Shown here: positions 1-9,267 of the stretch, piece after piece
How the letters are laid out: every line of letters starts with the position of its first letter
Numbering within the stretch: position 1 is the first letter of the stretch
Assembly (NCBI GenBank): GCA_964432595.1
Contig: CAYSOF010000007.1
Coordinates: 62,001 to 126,000 of the forward strand
DNA: 64,000 nucleotides
Direction: 5' to 3'
Source: DASYLJ01 sp964432595
GTDB lineage: Bacteria; Desulfobacterota; Binatia; DP-6
Position numbers and translations under genes: made by a program
The notes under the pieces: model-generated
Seen by the model: the letters and a program-made list of their open reading frames with translations, nothing else
Databases searched by the model: none
What the model was told of the DNA's origin: nothing

Positions 1-614
1 AACATGCCGATGCGGTCGTTCGTGTGCAGGATCTGGCGCTGGAGGTTCGACAGGTCGACGGTGTCCATGTCGACGAGGCCGAGCGTCCCGACGCCCGCGG
101 CGGCGAGATAGAACGCGGCGGGCGATCCGAGGCCGCCGGCGCCGATGCAGAGCACCTTCGCGTCGAGCAGCTTGGCCTGGCCCGCCTCGCCGACCTCGGG
201 CAGCAGGAAGTGGCGGCTGTAGCGTATCTGCTGCTCGCCGCTGAACTGCCGCTCCTCGACGATGGGCAGGCCCTGGTTCTTCCAGGCCTGGTAGCCGCCG
301 CGCATCGACACGACGTTCTCGTAGCCGAGCTCGCGCAGGATACGCCCCGCCAGCAGCGACCGCGTGCCGCCCGCGCAATACGCGACGATCGGGGTCGCGT
401 GATCGGGGACGGTGTCCTCGATGCGCATCTCGAGGAAGCCGCGCGGAACGGAGACCGCGCCGGGCAGGAAGCCCTGCCGGTACTCCTCCTTCTCGCGCAC
501 GTCCAGCACGACGGGCTTCTGCGACCCGTCGATGCGGGACTTCACCTCGTCGGGCGACACCTCGGGCACGGTCTTCCGCGCCTCGTCCATGATCTGCTGG
601 TAGGTCCTTGCCAT
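1..614 (-). CDS. Rhodanese-ThiF/MoeB-type fusion protein (C-terminus cut by window edge)
   Basis: About 204 N-terminal residues are present; the rest lies beyond the left edge. Residues 1 to about 110 form a rhodanese domain with active-site loop CAGGTRS, the Cys that would carry a persulfide. From about residue 125 an E1-like adenylyltransferase begins (RYSRHFLLPEVG, then nucleotide loop GAGGLGSPAAFYLA, then DMDTVDLSNLQRQ). Such proteins adenylate the C-terminal Gly-Gly of a ubiquitin-like sulfur carrier (MoaD, ThiS or a relative) and hand over sulfur. The known MoeB/MOCS3 fusions put rhodanese at the C-terminus; here it is N-terminal. The start ATG lies 4 bp after the stop of the 74-aa gene, so the two are probably co-transcribed. 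The sulfur-carrier partner is not visible. Confidence 0.88.
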   Translation of the reverse strand, partial: MARTYQQIMDEARKTVPEVSPDEVKSRIDGSQKPVVLDVREKEEYRQGFLPGAVSVPRGFLEMRIEDTVPDHATPIVAYCAGGTRSLLAGRILRELGYENVVSMRGGYQAWKNQGLPIVEERQFSGEQQIRYSRHFLLPEVGEAGQAKLLDAKVLCIGAGGLGSPAAFYLAAAGVGTLGLVDMDTVDLSNLQRQILHTNDRIGM

Positions 615-618
615 GTCG

Positions 619-843
619 TTACCCTTCGATGCCGTCGAACAGGTTCATCCGGTATTCGAGCCAGCCCGCGACGGCCGCGGCGTAGCGCGGCGAGAACACG
701 AGCCGGACCGGGTGGAGCATGCGCCAGAGCGGATACCGACGCGAGAGCCAGAGACGATCGGGGACCAGCCCCAGGAAGTACCGCAGCTTCTCGCCGTCGG
801 CCCGTCGCAGCAACCCCCGGCGCCAGAGCGCCAGGAGGATCAC
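619..843 (-). CDS. Small basic protein of unknown function (74 aa)
   Basis: Its GTG start overlaps the TGA of the ferredoxin gene (GTGA), a translational-coupling arrangement, and it ends 4 bp before the rhodanese-ThiF start, so it fills the gap exactly. The product is rich in Arg, Leu, Trp and Tyr (for example LWRRGLLRRADGEKLRYFLG near the N-terminus), has no Cys, no clear transmembrane helix and no signal peptide, and ends in an acidic tail (FDGIEG). I recognise no family. The coupling suggests it serves the ferredoxin, perhaps as a small binding partner, but that is inference. It is short, so false prediction is possible; the tight junctions on both sides argue for a real gene. Confidence 0.6.
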   Translation of the reverse strand: MILLALWRRGLLRRADGEKLRYFLGLVPDRLWLSRRYPLWRMLHPVRLVFSPRYAAAVAGWLEYRMNLFDGIEG

Positions 844-1436
844 CGACCCTCCGCGGCGGCGTCCTCCGCTTCGCCGTACGCCTTCTGCATGTCGGTCATG
901 AGCGCATCGCGGCCGCGCTCTTGCAGGACCTTCGACCGCTCCATCAGGATCTGCTTCGTCTCGATGAAGTCGACGCGGTCGTATCCCCAGATGCGCGGAT
1001 GGACGTACGTATCCATGCGGATCGCGTCGCAGGGGCACGCCTCGACGCACATCCCGCAGTAGATGCACTGGAGGGTGTCTATCTCGTAGCGGACCGGGAA
1101 CTTCTCGACCTGCGGATCGGGATGCTCGCCCGCCTCGATGTGGATGCACTTCGCCGGGCAGGCGGTGGCGCAGAGGAAGCACGACGTGCAGCGGACGGCA
1201 CCGTCGGGCTTGAGCGTCAGGCGATGGGAGCCGCGGTAGCCGTCCGGATAGACCTTCCGCTCCTCCGGATACTGCGTGGTGACCGACGCCTTCTTGTCCT
1301 TCGCGATACCGAAGACGTGCAGGATGTGCAGGGCCATGTTGCGCGCGAAGTGACCGGCGGTGACGGTCACGCCGCGCACGACCTCGGGCAGGTACGTGCG
1401 TTCGGCCAGCGAGAGACGCGGAGGCTTCTGTTCCAT
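840..1436 (-). CDS. nuoI: NuoI-like 2x[4Fe-4S] ferredoxin subunit
   Basis: 198 aa. Two CxxCxxCxxxCP clusters are visible: Cys 83, 86, 89, 93 and Cys 124, 127, 130, 134, the pattern of NuoI, the complex I subunit that relays electrons through centres N6a and N6b. The N-terminal 50 residues (GHFARNMALHILHVFG) resemble the membrane-contacting helix of NuoI, and the region after the second cluster (HPRIWGYDRVDFI) also fits. No other nuo gene is adjacent, so this is either a dispersed complex I gene or a stand-alone homologue. Neighbours are a small unknown and a rhodanese-ThiF protein. Start ATG at 1436. Confidence 0.85.
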   Translation of the reverse strand: MEQKPPRLSLAERTYLPEVVRGVTVTAGHFARNMALHILHVFGIAKDKKASVTTQYPEERKVYPDGYRGSHRLTLKPDGAVRCTSCFLCATACPAKCIHIEAGEHPDPQVEKFPVRYEIDTLQCIYCGMCVEACPCDAIRMDTYVHPRIWGYDRVDFIETKQILMERSKVLQERGRDALMTDMQKAYGEAEDAAAEGR

Positions 1437-1492
1437 GCGCGGGCGACCCTAGCACCCGCTCCGGACCACTGCCAACGAGGACGTCCGCGACG

Positions 1493-2134
1493 TCAGTGGG
1501 CGCGACCCGGCGCGCCGCCGGGGTGGCTCCGCAGCTCCTCGAGACGGAACTCGAGTACGTCCATCAGGCGCCGTCCGCGCTCGGCCAGCGTCGCGGCCTC
1601 GAGCAGCGCCTGCTTCTCCAGCGGGTCGATGTCGAGATGCTGCGCGAGGAAGTTCACGAAGACCTCGTCCTCGACGCCGCTCTCGACCAGCTCGCGGTCC
1701 GCCGGCGCCCGCCCGATGCGCTCGAGGTAGCGGACGACGAGCGACGCGATTTGGCGGCGCGCACCGGCCGGCAGGCTGGCCTGCGTCAGCGGACGCCAGC
1801 TCACGACGGCTTCGCGGTACTCCTGACGCGAGAGCTCGCGATGGATCACGAACTCGCGCAGCCCGCGGAGCACGAGGTTGAAGCGTCCGTCGGGCAGCTC
1901 CTCGACCCGTCCGATCTCGCCGACGGTGCCCACGCCGAAGATCTCCGGATTGCCGAGGTACTGCTCCTGCCACTCGCCCCGCAGGAGGACCATGCCGATC
2001 AGGCGGGAGCCGCGCACGGCGTCGCGCACCATGGCGCGATAGCGCGGCTCGAAGATGTGCAGCGGGAGCGGGATGCCCGGAAAGAGGACGACGTTGGGTA
2101 GAGGAAACAGCGGAATGACGTCGGGCAGGCTCAC
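1493..2134 (-). CDS. LON substrate-binding-domain protein
   Basis: 213 aa, GTG start with a strong GGGAGGAG Shine-Dalgarno. It opens with the LON N-terminal signature (IPLFPLPNVVLFPGIPLPLH then IFEPRYRAMVRDA) and continues with the beta-rich GVGTVGEIGRVEELPDGRF segment and a helical second half. There is no AAA+ module or Lon protease Ser-Lys dyad, so it is the stand-alone LON-domain type, presumed to bind unfolded or specific protein substrates; biological role unknown. It is separated by about 55 bp from the ferredoxin gene downstream and by about 120 bp from the GST upstream; I see nothing distinctive in those gaps. Confidence 0.85.
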   Translation of the reverse strand: MSLPDVIPLFPLPNVVLFPGIPLPLHIFEPRYRAMVRDAVRGSRLIGMVLLRGEWQEQYLGNPEIFGVGTVGEIGRVEELPDGRFNLVLRGLREFVIHRELSRQEYREAVVSWRPLTQASLPAGARRQIASLVVRYLERIGRAPADRELVESGVEDEVFVNFLAQHLDIDPLEKQALLEAATLAERGRRLMDVLEFRLEELRSHPGGAPGRAH

Positions 2135-2255
2135 GGCTCCTCCCGCCAGTTGCGCCGCTGCTTCCAGACCAGGGCGGCCCCGCAGGAAGACTTCTATTGG
2201 CAGCGCTCGCCGGGGCTGTCAACGCAAACCGCCGGCGCTCGCTGCGACACGCGGC

Positions 2256-2864
2256 CTAGAGGCCGAGACTCTTGACGCTGGGACGCGAACGGATGCGATC
2301 GATCCACGCCTGTACCGGCGCGAGGGCCGGCTCGAACTCGAATCCGAGTCGCCCGAGCACCATCATACGCGGCGCGAAGGCGGCATCGGCGAGCGAGAAC
2401 TCCTTCCCCACGAGGAAGTCGTTGCCGTCGAGCTTGTCGCGCAGGTGGTACAAGCAGCGGCGGAGCTCTTCGCGCGCCTGCTCGACGCGGGCGTTGTCAC
2501 GCTCGCCCTCGGGCTTGCGGAGCTGGGCGAGCAACATGGTCGTGGGCGGGATGAACGCGTTGTCGCAATAGTCTTCGAGGAGCCGGACCTGGGCGCGTCC
2601 CTGCGAGTCTTCGGGCATCAGGCGGGGAAGCGGGTACTCCTCCTCGAGGTACTCGTTGATCACCGTCGAGTCGTAGATCACCTCGTCCTCGTCCTCGAGG
2701 ACCGGGACCTTGCCGAACGGGTTCTTGCGGAGGAAGTCGGGCGTCTTCTGATCCTGCTTGCGCAGATCGACGAACACCTTCTCGAACTCGAGGTCCTTCT
2801 CTGCGAGGACCACCCGCACCTTCTGGCAGAACGGGCAGTCGGGATAGTCGTGAAGCTTCAGCAT
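2256..2864 (-). CDS. Glutathione S-transferase family protein with glutaredoxin-like CPFC site
   Basis: 202 aa from ATG 2864. The N-terminal thioredoxin-fold domain carries CPFC (Cys 10 and 13), then FGKVPVLEDEDEVIYDST, the cis-Pro and glutathione gamma-Glu binding region. The C-terminal all-helical domain includes LVGKEFSLADAAFAP. CPFC suggests thiol-disulfide chemistry or glutathionyl reduction; SspA-like RNA polymerase-associated proteins share the fold, so the role is open. A GTG at 2870 gives two extra residues, but an AGGAGG lies only 2 nt from it and 8 nt from the ATG, so the ATG is preferred. Single gene, apparently with its own promoter. Confidence 0.85.
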   Translation of the reverse strand: MLKLHDYPDCPFCQKVRVVLAEKDLEFEKVFVDLRKQDQKTPDFLRKNPFGKVPVLEDEDEVIYDSTVINEYLEEEYPLPRLMPEDSQGRAQVRLLEDYCDNAFIPPTTMLLAQLRKPEGERDNARVEQAREELRRCLYHLRDKLDGNDFLVGKEFSLADAAFAPRMMVLGRLGFEFEPALAPVQAWIDRIRSRPSVKSLGL

Positions 2865-2934
2865 GGGCACGTCCTCCTCAAAACGGGTGGACGCTATTCC
2901 AAAACACGCGCCTGTGCAATGTTCGCGACCTAAA

Positions 2935-2951
2935 AAGTCGGCATTTTTGCC
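2935..2951 (-). terminator. Possible weak terminator after lipA
   Basis: Just past the lipA stop, read leftward, an A-rich run is followed by the short hairpin GGCAAAAATGCC and then GACTTTTT. The stem is only 4 bp, so this is a weak candidate. The same hairpin read rightward is followed by TATTTTTTT, but no gene reads into it from that side. This AT-rich stretch (about 2885-2960) stands out against the GC-rich surroundings. Confidence 0.3.
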
Positions 2952-2958
2952 TATTTTT

Positions 2959-3822
2959 TTATGGAACGTGCGACCACGCGTGGTACGAGCTGCGCACCAG
3001 CGGGCCCGACTCGACGTGACGGAAACCCAACGCCGTCGCGGTCCTACGAAGCGCGTCGAATTCCTCCGGCGGAACGTAGCGCTCGACTGGCAACTGCTCC
3101 GGCGACGGCCGCAGGTACTGACCGAGAGTCAGGATGTCGCACCCGATCGCGCGTAGATCTTCGAAAACGACAGTCAACTCCGACTCGGTTTCGCCGAGCC
3201 CGAGCATGAGACCCGCCTTCGTGAGCGCGCCGCCGGCGGCCTTCGCGCGACCGAGCACGCCGAGTGATCGCTCGTAGCGCGCCCCCGGGCGCACGCGCTT
3301 GTAGAGCCGCGGCACGGTCTCGACGTTGTGGTTCAGAATGTCGATCGGCGACGCCATGACGGTCGCGACGGCGGCGGCGTCGCCCTGGAAGTCCGGGACG
3401 AGCACCTCGACACGACACTCCGCCGACGCGGCCTTCACCGCCGTCGCGGTCGCCGCGAAGTGCGCCGCGCCGCCGTCCGGCAGGTCGTCGCGGTTCACCG
3501 AGGTGATGACGACGTGACGCAGGCCCAGCCGCGCCACCGCCTCGGCGACTCGTCGCGGCTCCTCGGGATCGACCACCAGCGGGCGGCCGTGCGAGACCGC
3601 GCAGAACGAGCAGTTGCGGGTGCAAGTGTCGCCGAGCAGCATGAACGTCGCCGTCTTGTGCCCCCAGCACTCGCCGATGTTCGGGCAGCGCGCCTCTTCG
3701 CAGACCGTGTGCAGGCCGAGCTGCTTCACGGTGGCGCGCGTCTCGACCCACCCGGGTCCGCCGGGCGCGCGCACCTTGAGCCATGGCGGCAAGCGGCGCA
3801 CCACGGTCGACGTCTCGCTCAT
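2959..3822 (-). CDS. lipA: Lipoyl synthase
   Basis: 287 aa. Radical SAM enzyme that inserts two sulfurs into octanoyl groups on lipoyl domains. The auxiliary cluster motif is Cys 41, 46, 52 (CEEARCPNIGEC) and the radical SAM motif is Cys 67, 71, 74 (CTRNCSFC). The family signatures SVNRDDLPDGG and NHNVETVPRLYKRVRP and the C-terminal GPLVRSSYHA are present, including the conserved Ser that ligates the auxiliary cluster. Its ATG overlaps the lipB stop (ATGA). It is the last gene of the pdh-lip operon, so the enzyme is made together with the E2 it modifies. Confidence 0.97.
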   Translation of the reverse strand: MSETSTVVRRLPPWLKVRAPGGPGWVETRATVKQLGLHTVCEEARCPNIGECWGHKTATFMLLGDTCTRNCSFCAVSHGRPLVVDPEEPRRVAEAVARLGLRHVVITSVNRDDLPDGGAAHFAATATAVKAASAECRVEVLVPDFQGDAAAVATVMASPIDILNHNVETVPRLYKRVRPGARYERSLGVLGRAKAAGGALTKAGLMLGLGETESELTVVFEDLRAIGCDILTLGQYLRPSPEQLPVERYVPPEEFDALRRTATALGFRHVESGPLVRSSYHAWSHVP

Positions 3823-4496
3823 CCCACCGCCTCTGCCGGCCGCGCATCGTCCGACGCGAGCGGGACGATGCGATCGTAGCCGAAGTGCGCGCGCACGCGC
3901 TCCGCGACCACCGGCGCGACGGCCGCCACGTCGTCGGGTCCACCCTCGAGCGCCACGGACGTCATTTGCACGCCGTCAATCCCGCACGGCGTGATCGCCT
4001 GGAACCCGGACAGGTCGGGTCCGACGTTCAGCGCGAACCCATGCCACGTGACCCAGCGCCGGATGCCGACGCCGATCGAGGCGATCTTGCGGCCCCCGAC
4101 CCAGACGCCGGTGAGGCCGTCGCGGCGCTCGGCCGCGATCCCGAACCCGGCGAGGGTGTCGATCAGTATCTGCTCCAGGCCGCGCACGTACCAGTGCACG
4201 TCCGGCTTGAGCGACCGCAGACCGAGGATCGGGTAGCCGACGAGCTGCCCCGGGCCGTGCCACGTGACCTGCCCGCCGCGGCCGACGCGAACGATCTCGA
4301 CGTCGCCCGCGGCCGCCGCCCCGAGGTGACGCGGATCGCCGCCCCGTCCCAACGTGTAGACGGGCGGATGCTCGAGCAGCAGCAGGACGTCGCGCCCGCC
4401 GGCCAGACGCCGCGCGACGAGCGTCTCCTGCCAGGCCAGCGCCGCCGCGTACGGGACCCGTCCGGCGACGGAAACCTCGAGATCCATGGGACTCAT
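3819..4496 (-). CDS. lipB: Octanoyl-[acyl carrier protein]:protein N-octanoyltransferase
   Basis: 225 aa. Moves octanoyl from ACP to lipoyl-domain lysines, the step before LipA. RGGQVTWHGPGQLVGYPI is the LipB signature (usually RGGxVTYHGPGQ); Lys 137 (GGRKIASIGVG) and Cys 171 (ITPCGIDGV) form the catalytic pair. Start chosen at ATG 4496 because it overlaps the lpd stop (ATGA); a second in-frame ATG at 4487 begins MDLEV and is also possible. It overlaps lipA by 4 bp at the other end. Confidence 0.95.
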   Translation of the reverse strand: MSPMDLEVSVAGRVPYAAALAWQETLVARRLAGGRDVLLLLEHPPVYTLGRGGDPRHLGAAAAGDVEIVRVGRGGQVTWHGPGQLVGYPILGLRSLKPDVHWYVRGLEQILIDTLAGFGIAAERRDGLTGVWVGGRKIASIGVGIRRWVTWHGFALNVGPDLSGFQAITPCGIDGVQMTSVALEGGPDDVAAVAPVVAERVRAHFGYDRIVPLASDDARPAEAVG

Positions 4497-5880
4497 ATGT
4501 TCAACGCACGCCCCGCCGCCGCAAGTGCGGCCTCGCGCAGCGCCTCGGCGAGCGTCGGATGCGCGTGAACGGTCTCCGCGATCTCGTCGACCGTGGCCTC
4601 GAGCGTCCGCGCCAGCCCGGCCTCGGCGATCAGATCCGTCACCCCGTGCCCGACCATGTGGACTCCGAGAATCTCGTCGTGCGGCTTGCCGCACACGACC
4701 TTCACGAAGCCCTCCGTGTGACCCGTCGCCATCGCCTTGCCGAGCGCCTTGAACGGGAACCGGCCGACGCCGACCTCGCCGCGCTCACGCGCCTCCGCCT
4801 CGGTGAGACCAATCGAGGCCACCTCCGGCTCGCAATAGACGCACATGGGAATCGTCGCCGGCGCGAGCTGCGCCTCGGTGCGCAGCCCGGCGATGACCTC
4901 GACGACGTGGACCCCCTGCTCGGACGCCGCGTGTGCCAGCATCACCGGTCCGACGAGGTCGCCGATCGCCCACACCGACGGCACGCTCGTGCGGAGCGCG
5001 GCGTCGACGACGACGAAGCCGCGCTCGGTACGCACCCCGGCCTCCTCGAGGCCGAGGTCGCCGCTGAGCGGCGCGCGACCGACGGCGACCAGCACGCGCT
5101 CGGCGGTGAGCGCGCGCATGTCCTTCGGGCCGCGGACCGCCACGGACGCCCCCGTCCCGTTCCGCGTCAGCTGCTCGAATCGGTGCCCGACCAGCACGTC
5201 GATCTTCTGCCGCGTGAACGCCCGCGCCAGCTCCTTGCCGAGGTCGGCGTCCATGCCGGGGAGCAGGCCGTCCGCCAGCTCTACGACGGTGACCGCCGCG
5301 CCGAAGCTCGCGTACATGTAGGCGAACTCGACGCCCACGGCGCCGCCGCCGATGACGACCACCGAGGCCGGCAGCTGCGGCGACGCCAGCGCCTCGCGGC
5401 TCGTCATCACGACCTCGCCGTCGACCTCGAGCCCCGGCAGCAGGCGCTCGCCGCTGCCCGTCGCCAGCAGCACATGCTTCGCGGCGATCGTCCGCGCGGC
5501 GCCGTCGGTCCCGGTGACGGCCACGCCGCCGGTCGCGAGCCGCGCGGTGCCGAGCACGTAGTCGACGCCGCTCTTCTTGAAGAGGAACTCGACGCCCTTC
5601 GCCTGCTGCGCCGCGACGCCACGGCTCCGCGCCATCACCTTCTCGAAGTCGACGCGCAGCCCCTCGGCCACCAGGCCGCGCGCGGCGCCCTCGCGCATCG
5701 CCCGGTAGAGGGTCGCGTCGGCGAGCAGCGCCTTCGAGGGGATACACCCCCAGTTGCCGCAGACGCCGCCGGCGCGCTCGCGCTCGACCACCACCGTACG
5801 CAACCCGAGCTGCGCGGCACGGATCGCGGCCACGTAGCCGCCCGGGCCCGCGCCGACGACGACCAGGTCGTAGTCGCCCA

Positions 5881-5881
<1 letters not shown>
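4493..5881 (-). CDS. lpdA: Dihydrolipoyl dehydrogenase (E3)
   Basis: 462 aa from ATG 5881, which overlaps the E2 stop by 1 bp (TGATG). It reoxidises dihydrolipoamide with NAD+. Visible: FAD-binding GAGPGGYVAAIRAA, redox disulfide Cys 41 and 46 in CGNWGCIPSK, NAD-binding GGGAVGVEFAYMYASFG, second FAD motif VWAIGDLVGP, and C-terminal HAHPTLAEAL with the active-site His. The length is standard. Being directly after the E2 gene it is the E3 of this pyruvate dehydrogenase complex and could also serve other lipoyl complexes. Confidence 0.96.
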
Positions 5882-7230
<1,349 letters not shown>

Positions 7231-7243
7231 GGGCTCACGGTCC

Positions 7244-8266
7244 TCAACGTGCGGCCGCGTTGGCGGTGGGCGGCGCCTCCTGGCGCCCGAGGACGCGGCG
7301 CACCGCCGCCGCGATGCGCTCGGGCGACGGCAGCACCGTGGCCTCGACGTTCGTCGCGTACGGCATCGGCACGTCCAGGTTGGTGACGCGCTCGGGCGGC
7401 GCGTCGAGATGGTCGAAGCAGTCACGCGTCACCAGGGTGATGATCTCGGCGGCGACACCCGCGAACGGCCATCCCTCCTGCACCACGACGCAGCGGTGGG
7501 TCCGACGCACCGATTCGACGACCGCGGCCTCGTCCATCGGACGGATCGTACGCAGGTCGACGACCTCGACGTCGATGCCCTCTTCGGCGAGCGCCGTCGC
7601 GGCCTTCAGCGACGCGTGCACCATCTTGCCCCAGGTGACCAGCGTGACGTCGCGACCTGCGCGCTTCACGTCGGCGACGCCGAGCGGGATCACGTGCTCG
7701 CCGGACGGCACCTCGCCCTTCAGCGAGTACATCGTCTCGCTCTCCATGAAGCACACGGGGTCGTCATCGCGGATCGCCGCCTTGAGCAGCCCCTTCGCGT
7801 CGGCCGGCGTCGCGGGCACGACGACCTTCAGGCCGGGAACGTGCGCGAAGATCGACTCGAGCGCCTGCGAGTGCTGCGCGCCGAGCGCATGGGCCGCGCC
7901 GCCGGGTCCGCGGAAGACGATCGGCATCAGGAACTGGCCGTTGCTCATGTAGCGGATCTTCGCGGCGTTGTTCACGACCTGGTCGTACGCCGTGAGCGCG
8001 AAGTTCCACGTCATGAACTCGATGATGGGACGGAGGCCGACCATCGCGGCGCCGATGCCGACGCCCGCGAACCCGGTCTCCGCGATCGGCGTGTCGACGA
8101 CGCGGCGCTCGCCGAAGCGCTCGAGGAGGCCTTCCGACACCTTGTAGGCCCCGTTGTAGTGCCCCACCTCCTCGCCCATCAGGAAGATCGCGTCGTCGCG
8201 CTCCATCTCCTCGGCCATGGCCTCGCGCAGCGCTTCGCGAAACGAGAGTATCCGCGGCTCAGGCAT
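7244..8266 (-). CDS. pdhB: Pyruvate dehydrogenase E1 component, beta subunit
   Basis: 340 aa. Transketolase-type pyrimidine-binding domain (FREALREAMAEEMERDDAIF then MGEEVGHYNGAYKVSEGLL; PIAETGFAGVGIGAAM) and C-terminal domain (VVDLRTIRPMDEAAVVESV, with the conserved basic residue of the TIRP segment). It pairs with the alpha subunit to form the heterotetrameric thiamine-diphosphate E1 that decarboxylates pyruvate. Its start overlaps the end of pdhA by 8 bp. The short Ala-rich C-terminal tail is unremarkable. Related enzymes act on branched 2-oxo acids or acetoin; pyruvate is preferred because of the operon and typical motifs, not proven. Confidence 0.93.
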   Translation of the reverse strand: MPEPRILSFREALREAMAEEMERDDAIFLMGEEVGHYNGAYKVSEGLLERFGERRVVDTPIAETGFAGVGIGAAMVGLRPIIEFMTWNFALTAYDQVVNNAAKIRYMSNGQFLMPIVFRGPGGAAHALGAQHSQALESIFAHVPGLKVVVPATPADAKGLLKAAIRDDDPVCFMESETMYSLKGEVPSGEHVIPLGVADVKRAGRDVTLVTWGKMVHASLKAATALAEEGIDVEVVDLRTIRPMDEAAVVESVRRTHRCVVVQEGWPFAGVAAEIITLVTRDCFDHLDAPPERVTNLDVPMPYATNVEATVLPSPERIAAAVRRVLGRQEAPPTANAAAR

Positions 8267-9212
8267 AGACGTACTCCGCGGCCGTCGACGGGTCGGGCTC
8301 GGGCGAGGCCTCCGCGAAGTCGACGGCGTCCTTCACCTGCACCCGCACCTCCTCGTCGACCTGCTTGAGCGTCTCTTCACTGGCGATGCCGAGCGTCTGC
8401 ATGCGCGCGCCGAGGATGTGGATGGGATCGCGCTCCATCCAACGCTGCACCTCCTCCTTCGTGCGGTACTTCGCCGGATCGGCCATCGAGTGGCCGCGGA
8501 AGCGATAGGTCTTCGCCTCGAGAAAGAACGGCGCCGGCTCCTTCCGCATGCGCTCGACCGCATGGCGCACCGCTTCGCGCATCTCGAGGACGTCGTCGCC
8601 GTTGACGATCTCCGACTCGATCGGGTAACCGCGCGCGCGCACGGCGACATCGTCGACGGCGAGCGTCCGGTAGAGCGGCGTCCCCATCGCGTACTGGTTG
8701 TTCTCGCAGATGAAGAGCACCGGGAGCTTCCACTGCGCGGCGAGCGCCAGCCCTTCGTGGAACGCGCCCATGTTCGCCGACCCGTCGCCGAAGAAGCAGA
8801 GCGTCAGGTCGCTTTCGCCGCGGTACTTCGACGCGAAGGCCATTCCCGCGGCGATGGGCACGTGCCCGCCGACGATCGCCCAGCCGCCCATGAAGCGCTG
8901 GCGTGCGTCGAACAGGTGCATCGACCCGCCGCGGCCGCCGACGCATCCCGTGGCCTTGCCGAAGAGCTCCGCCATCGCGCCACGCGCGTCACCCGTCCGC
9001 GCCAGGTAGTGCGCGTGCTCGCGATAGGTGGCGACGATGTAGTCCGTCGGCGCGGCCGCCGAGATGGCACCGACCGCGACGGCCTCCTGGCCGATGTACA
9101 GGTGGAGAAAGCCGCGGATCTTGCCCTGCGAGTACGCGCGCGCCGCCGCTTCTTCGAAGCGACGACACAGGGCCATCTGCCGATAGAGGTCCAGGAGCAG
9201 CGTGGCGTCCAT
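8259..9212 (-). CDS. pdhA: Pyruvate dehydrogenase E1 component, alpha subunit
   Basis: 317 aa from ATG 9212. The thiamine-diphosphate motif runs from GDGSANMGAFHEGL to ENNQYAMG; the phosphorylation-loop region RFRGHSMADPAKYR and the N-terminal YIGQEAVAVG are also typical. First gene of a six-gene operon. There is no Shine-Dalgarno before the ATG, but a perfect TATAAT lies 13 nt upstream, implying a leader of about 7 nt. The reading frame is open further upstream without a better start. Confidence 0.94.
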   Translation of the reverse strand: MDATLLLDLYRQMALCRRFEEAAARAYSQGKIRGFLHLYIGQEAVAVGAISAAAPTDYIVATYREHAHYLARTGDARGAMAELFGKATGCVGGRGGSMHLFDARQRFMGGWAIVGGHVPIAAGMAFASKYRGESDLTLCFFGDGSANMGAFHEGLALAAQWKLPVLFICENNQYAMGTPLYRTLAVDDVAVRARGYPIESEIVNGDDVLEMREAVRHAVERMRKEPAPFFLEAKTYRFRGHSMADPAKYRTKEEVQRWMERDPIHILGARMQTLGIASEETLKQVDEEVRVQVKDAVDFAEASPEPDPSTAAEYVYA

Positions 9213-9225
9213 GTCGTATGCTCGG

Positions 9226-9231
9226 ATTATA
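9226..9231 (-). promoter_or_regulatory. -10 box of the pdh-lip operon
   Basis: Read leftward this is a perfect TATAAT, 13 nt before the pdhA ATG. No good -35 hexamer is found at 16-18 bp (best TTTTCC or CTTTTC). Transcription would start about 7 nt before the ATG, giving an mRNA without a ribosome-binding site. Confidence 0.5.
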
Positions 9232-9267
9232 GGAGAACGACCACCGAGGAAAAGCCGCCGCTTCGCG

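Noticed and set aside
24..1730. Long rightward open frame over the first genes
   Set aside because: It is antisense to four genes with clear motifs, and its Arg/Ala/Asp-rich translation is typical of a shadow frame in GC-rich DNA. Similar long opposite-strand frames occur over most genes in the window.
2938..2960. Rightward terminator (hairpin followed by TATTTTTTT)
   Set aside because: No rightward gene ends there; kept only as a weak terminator for the leftward lipA message.
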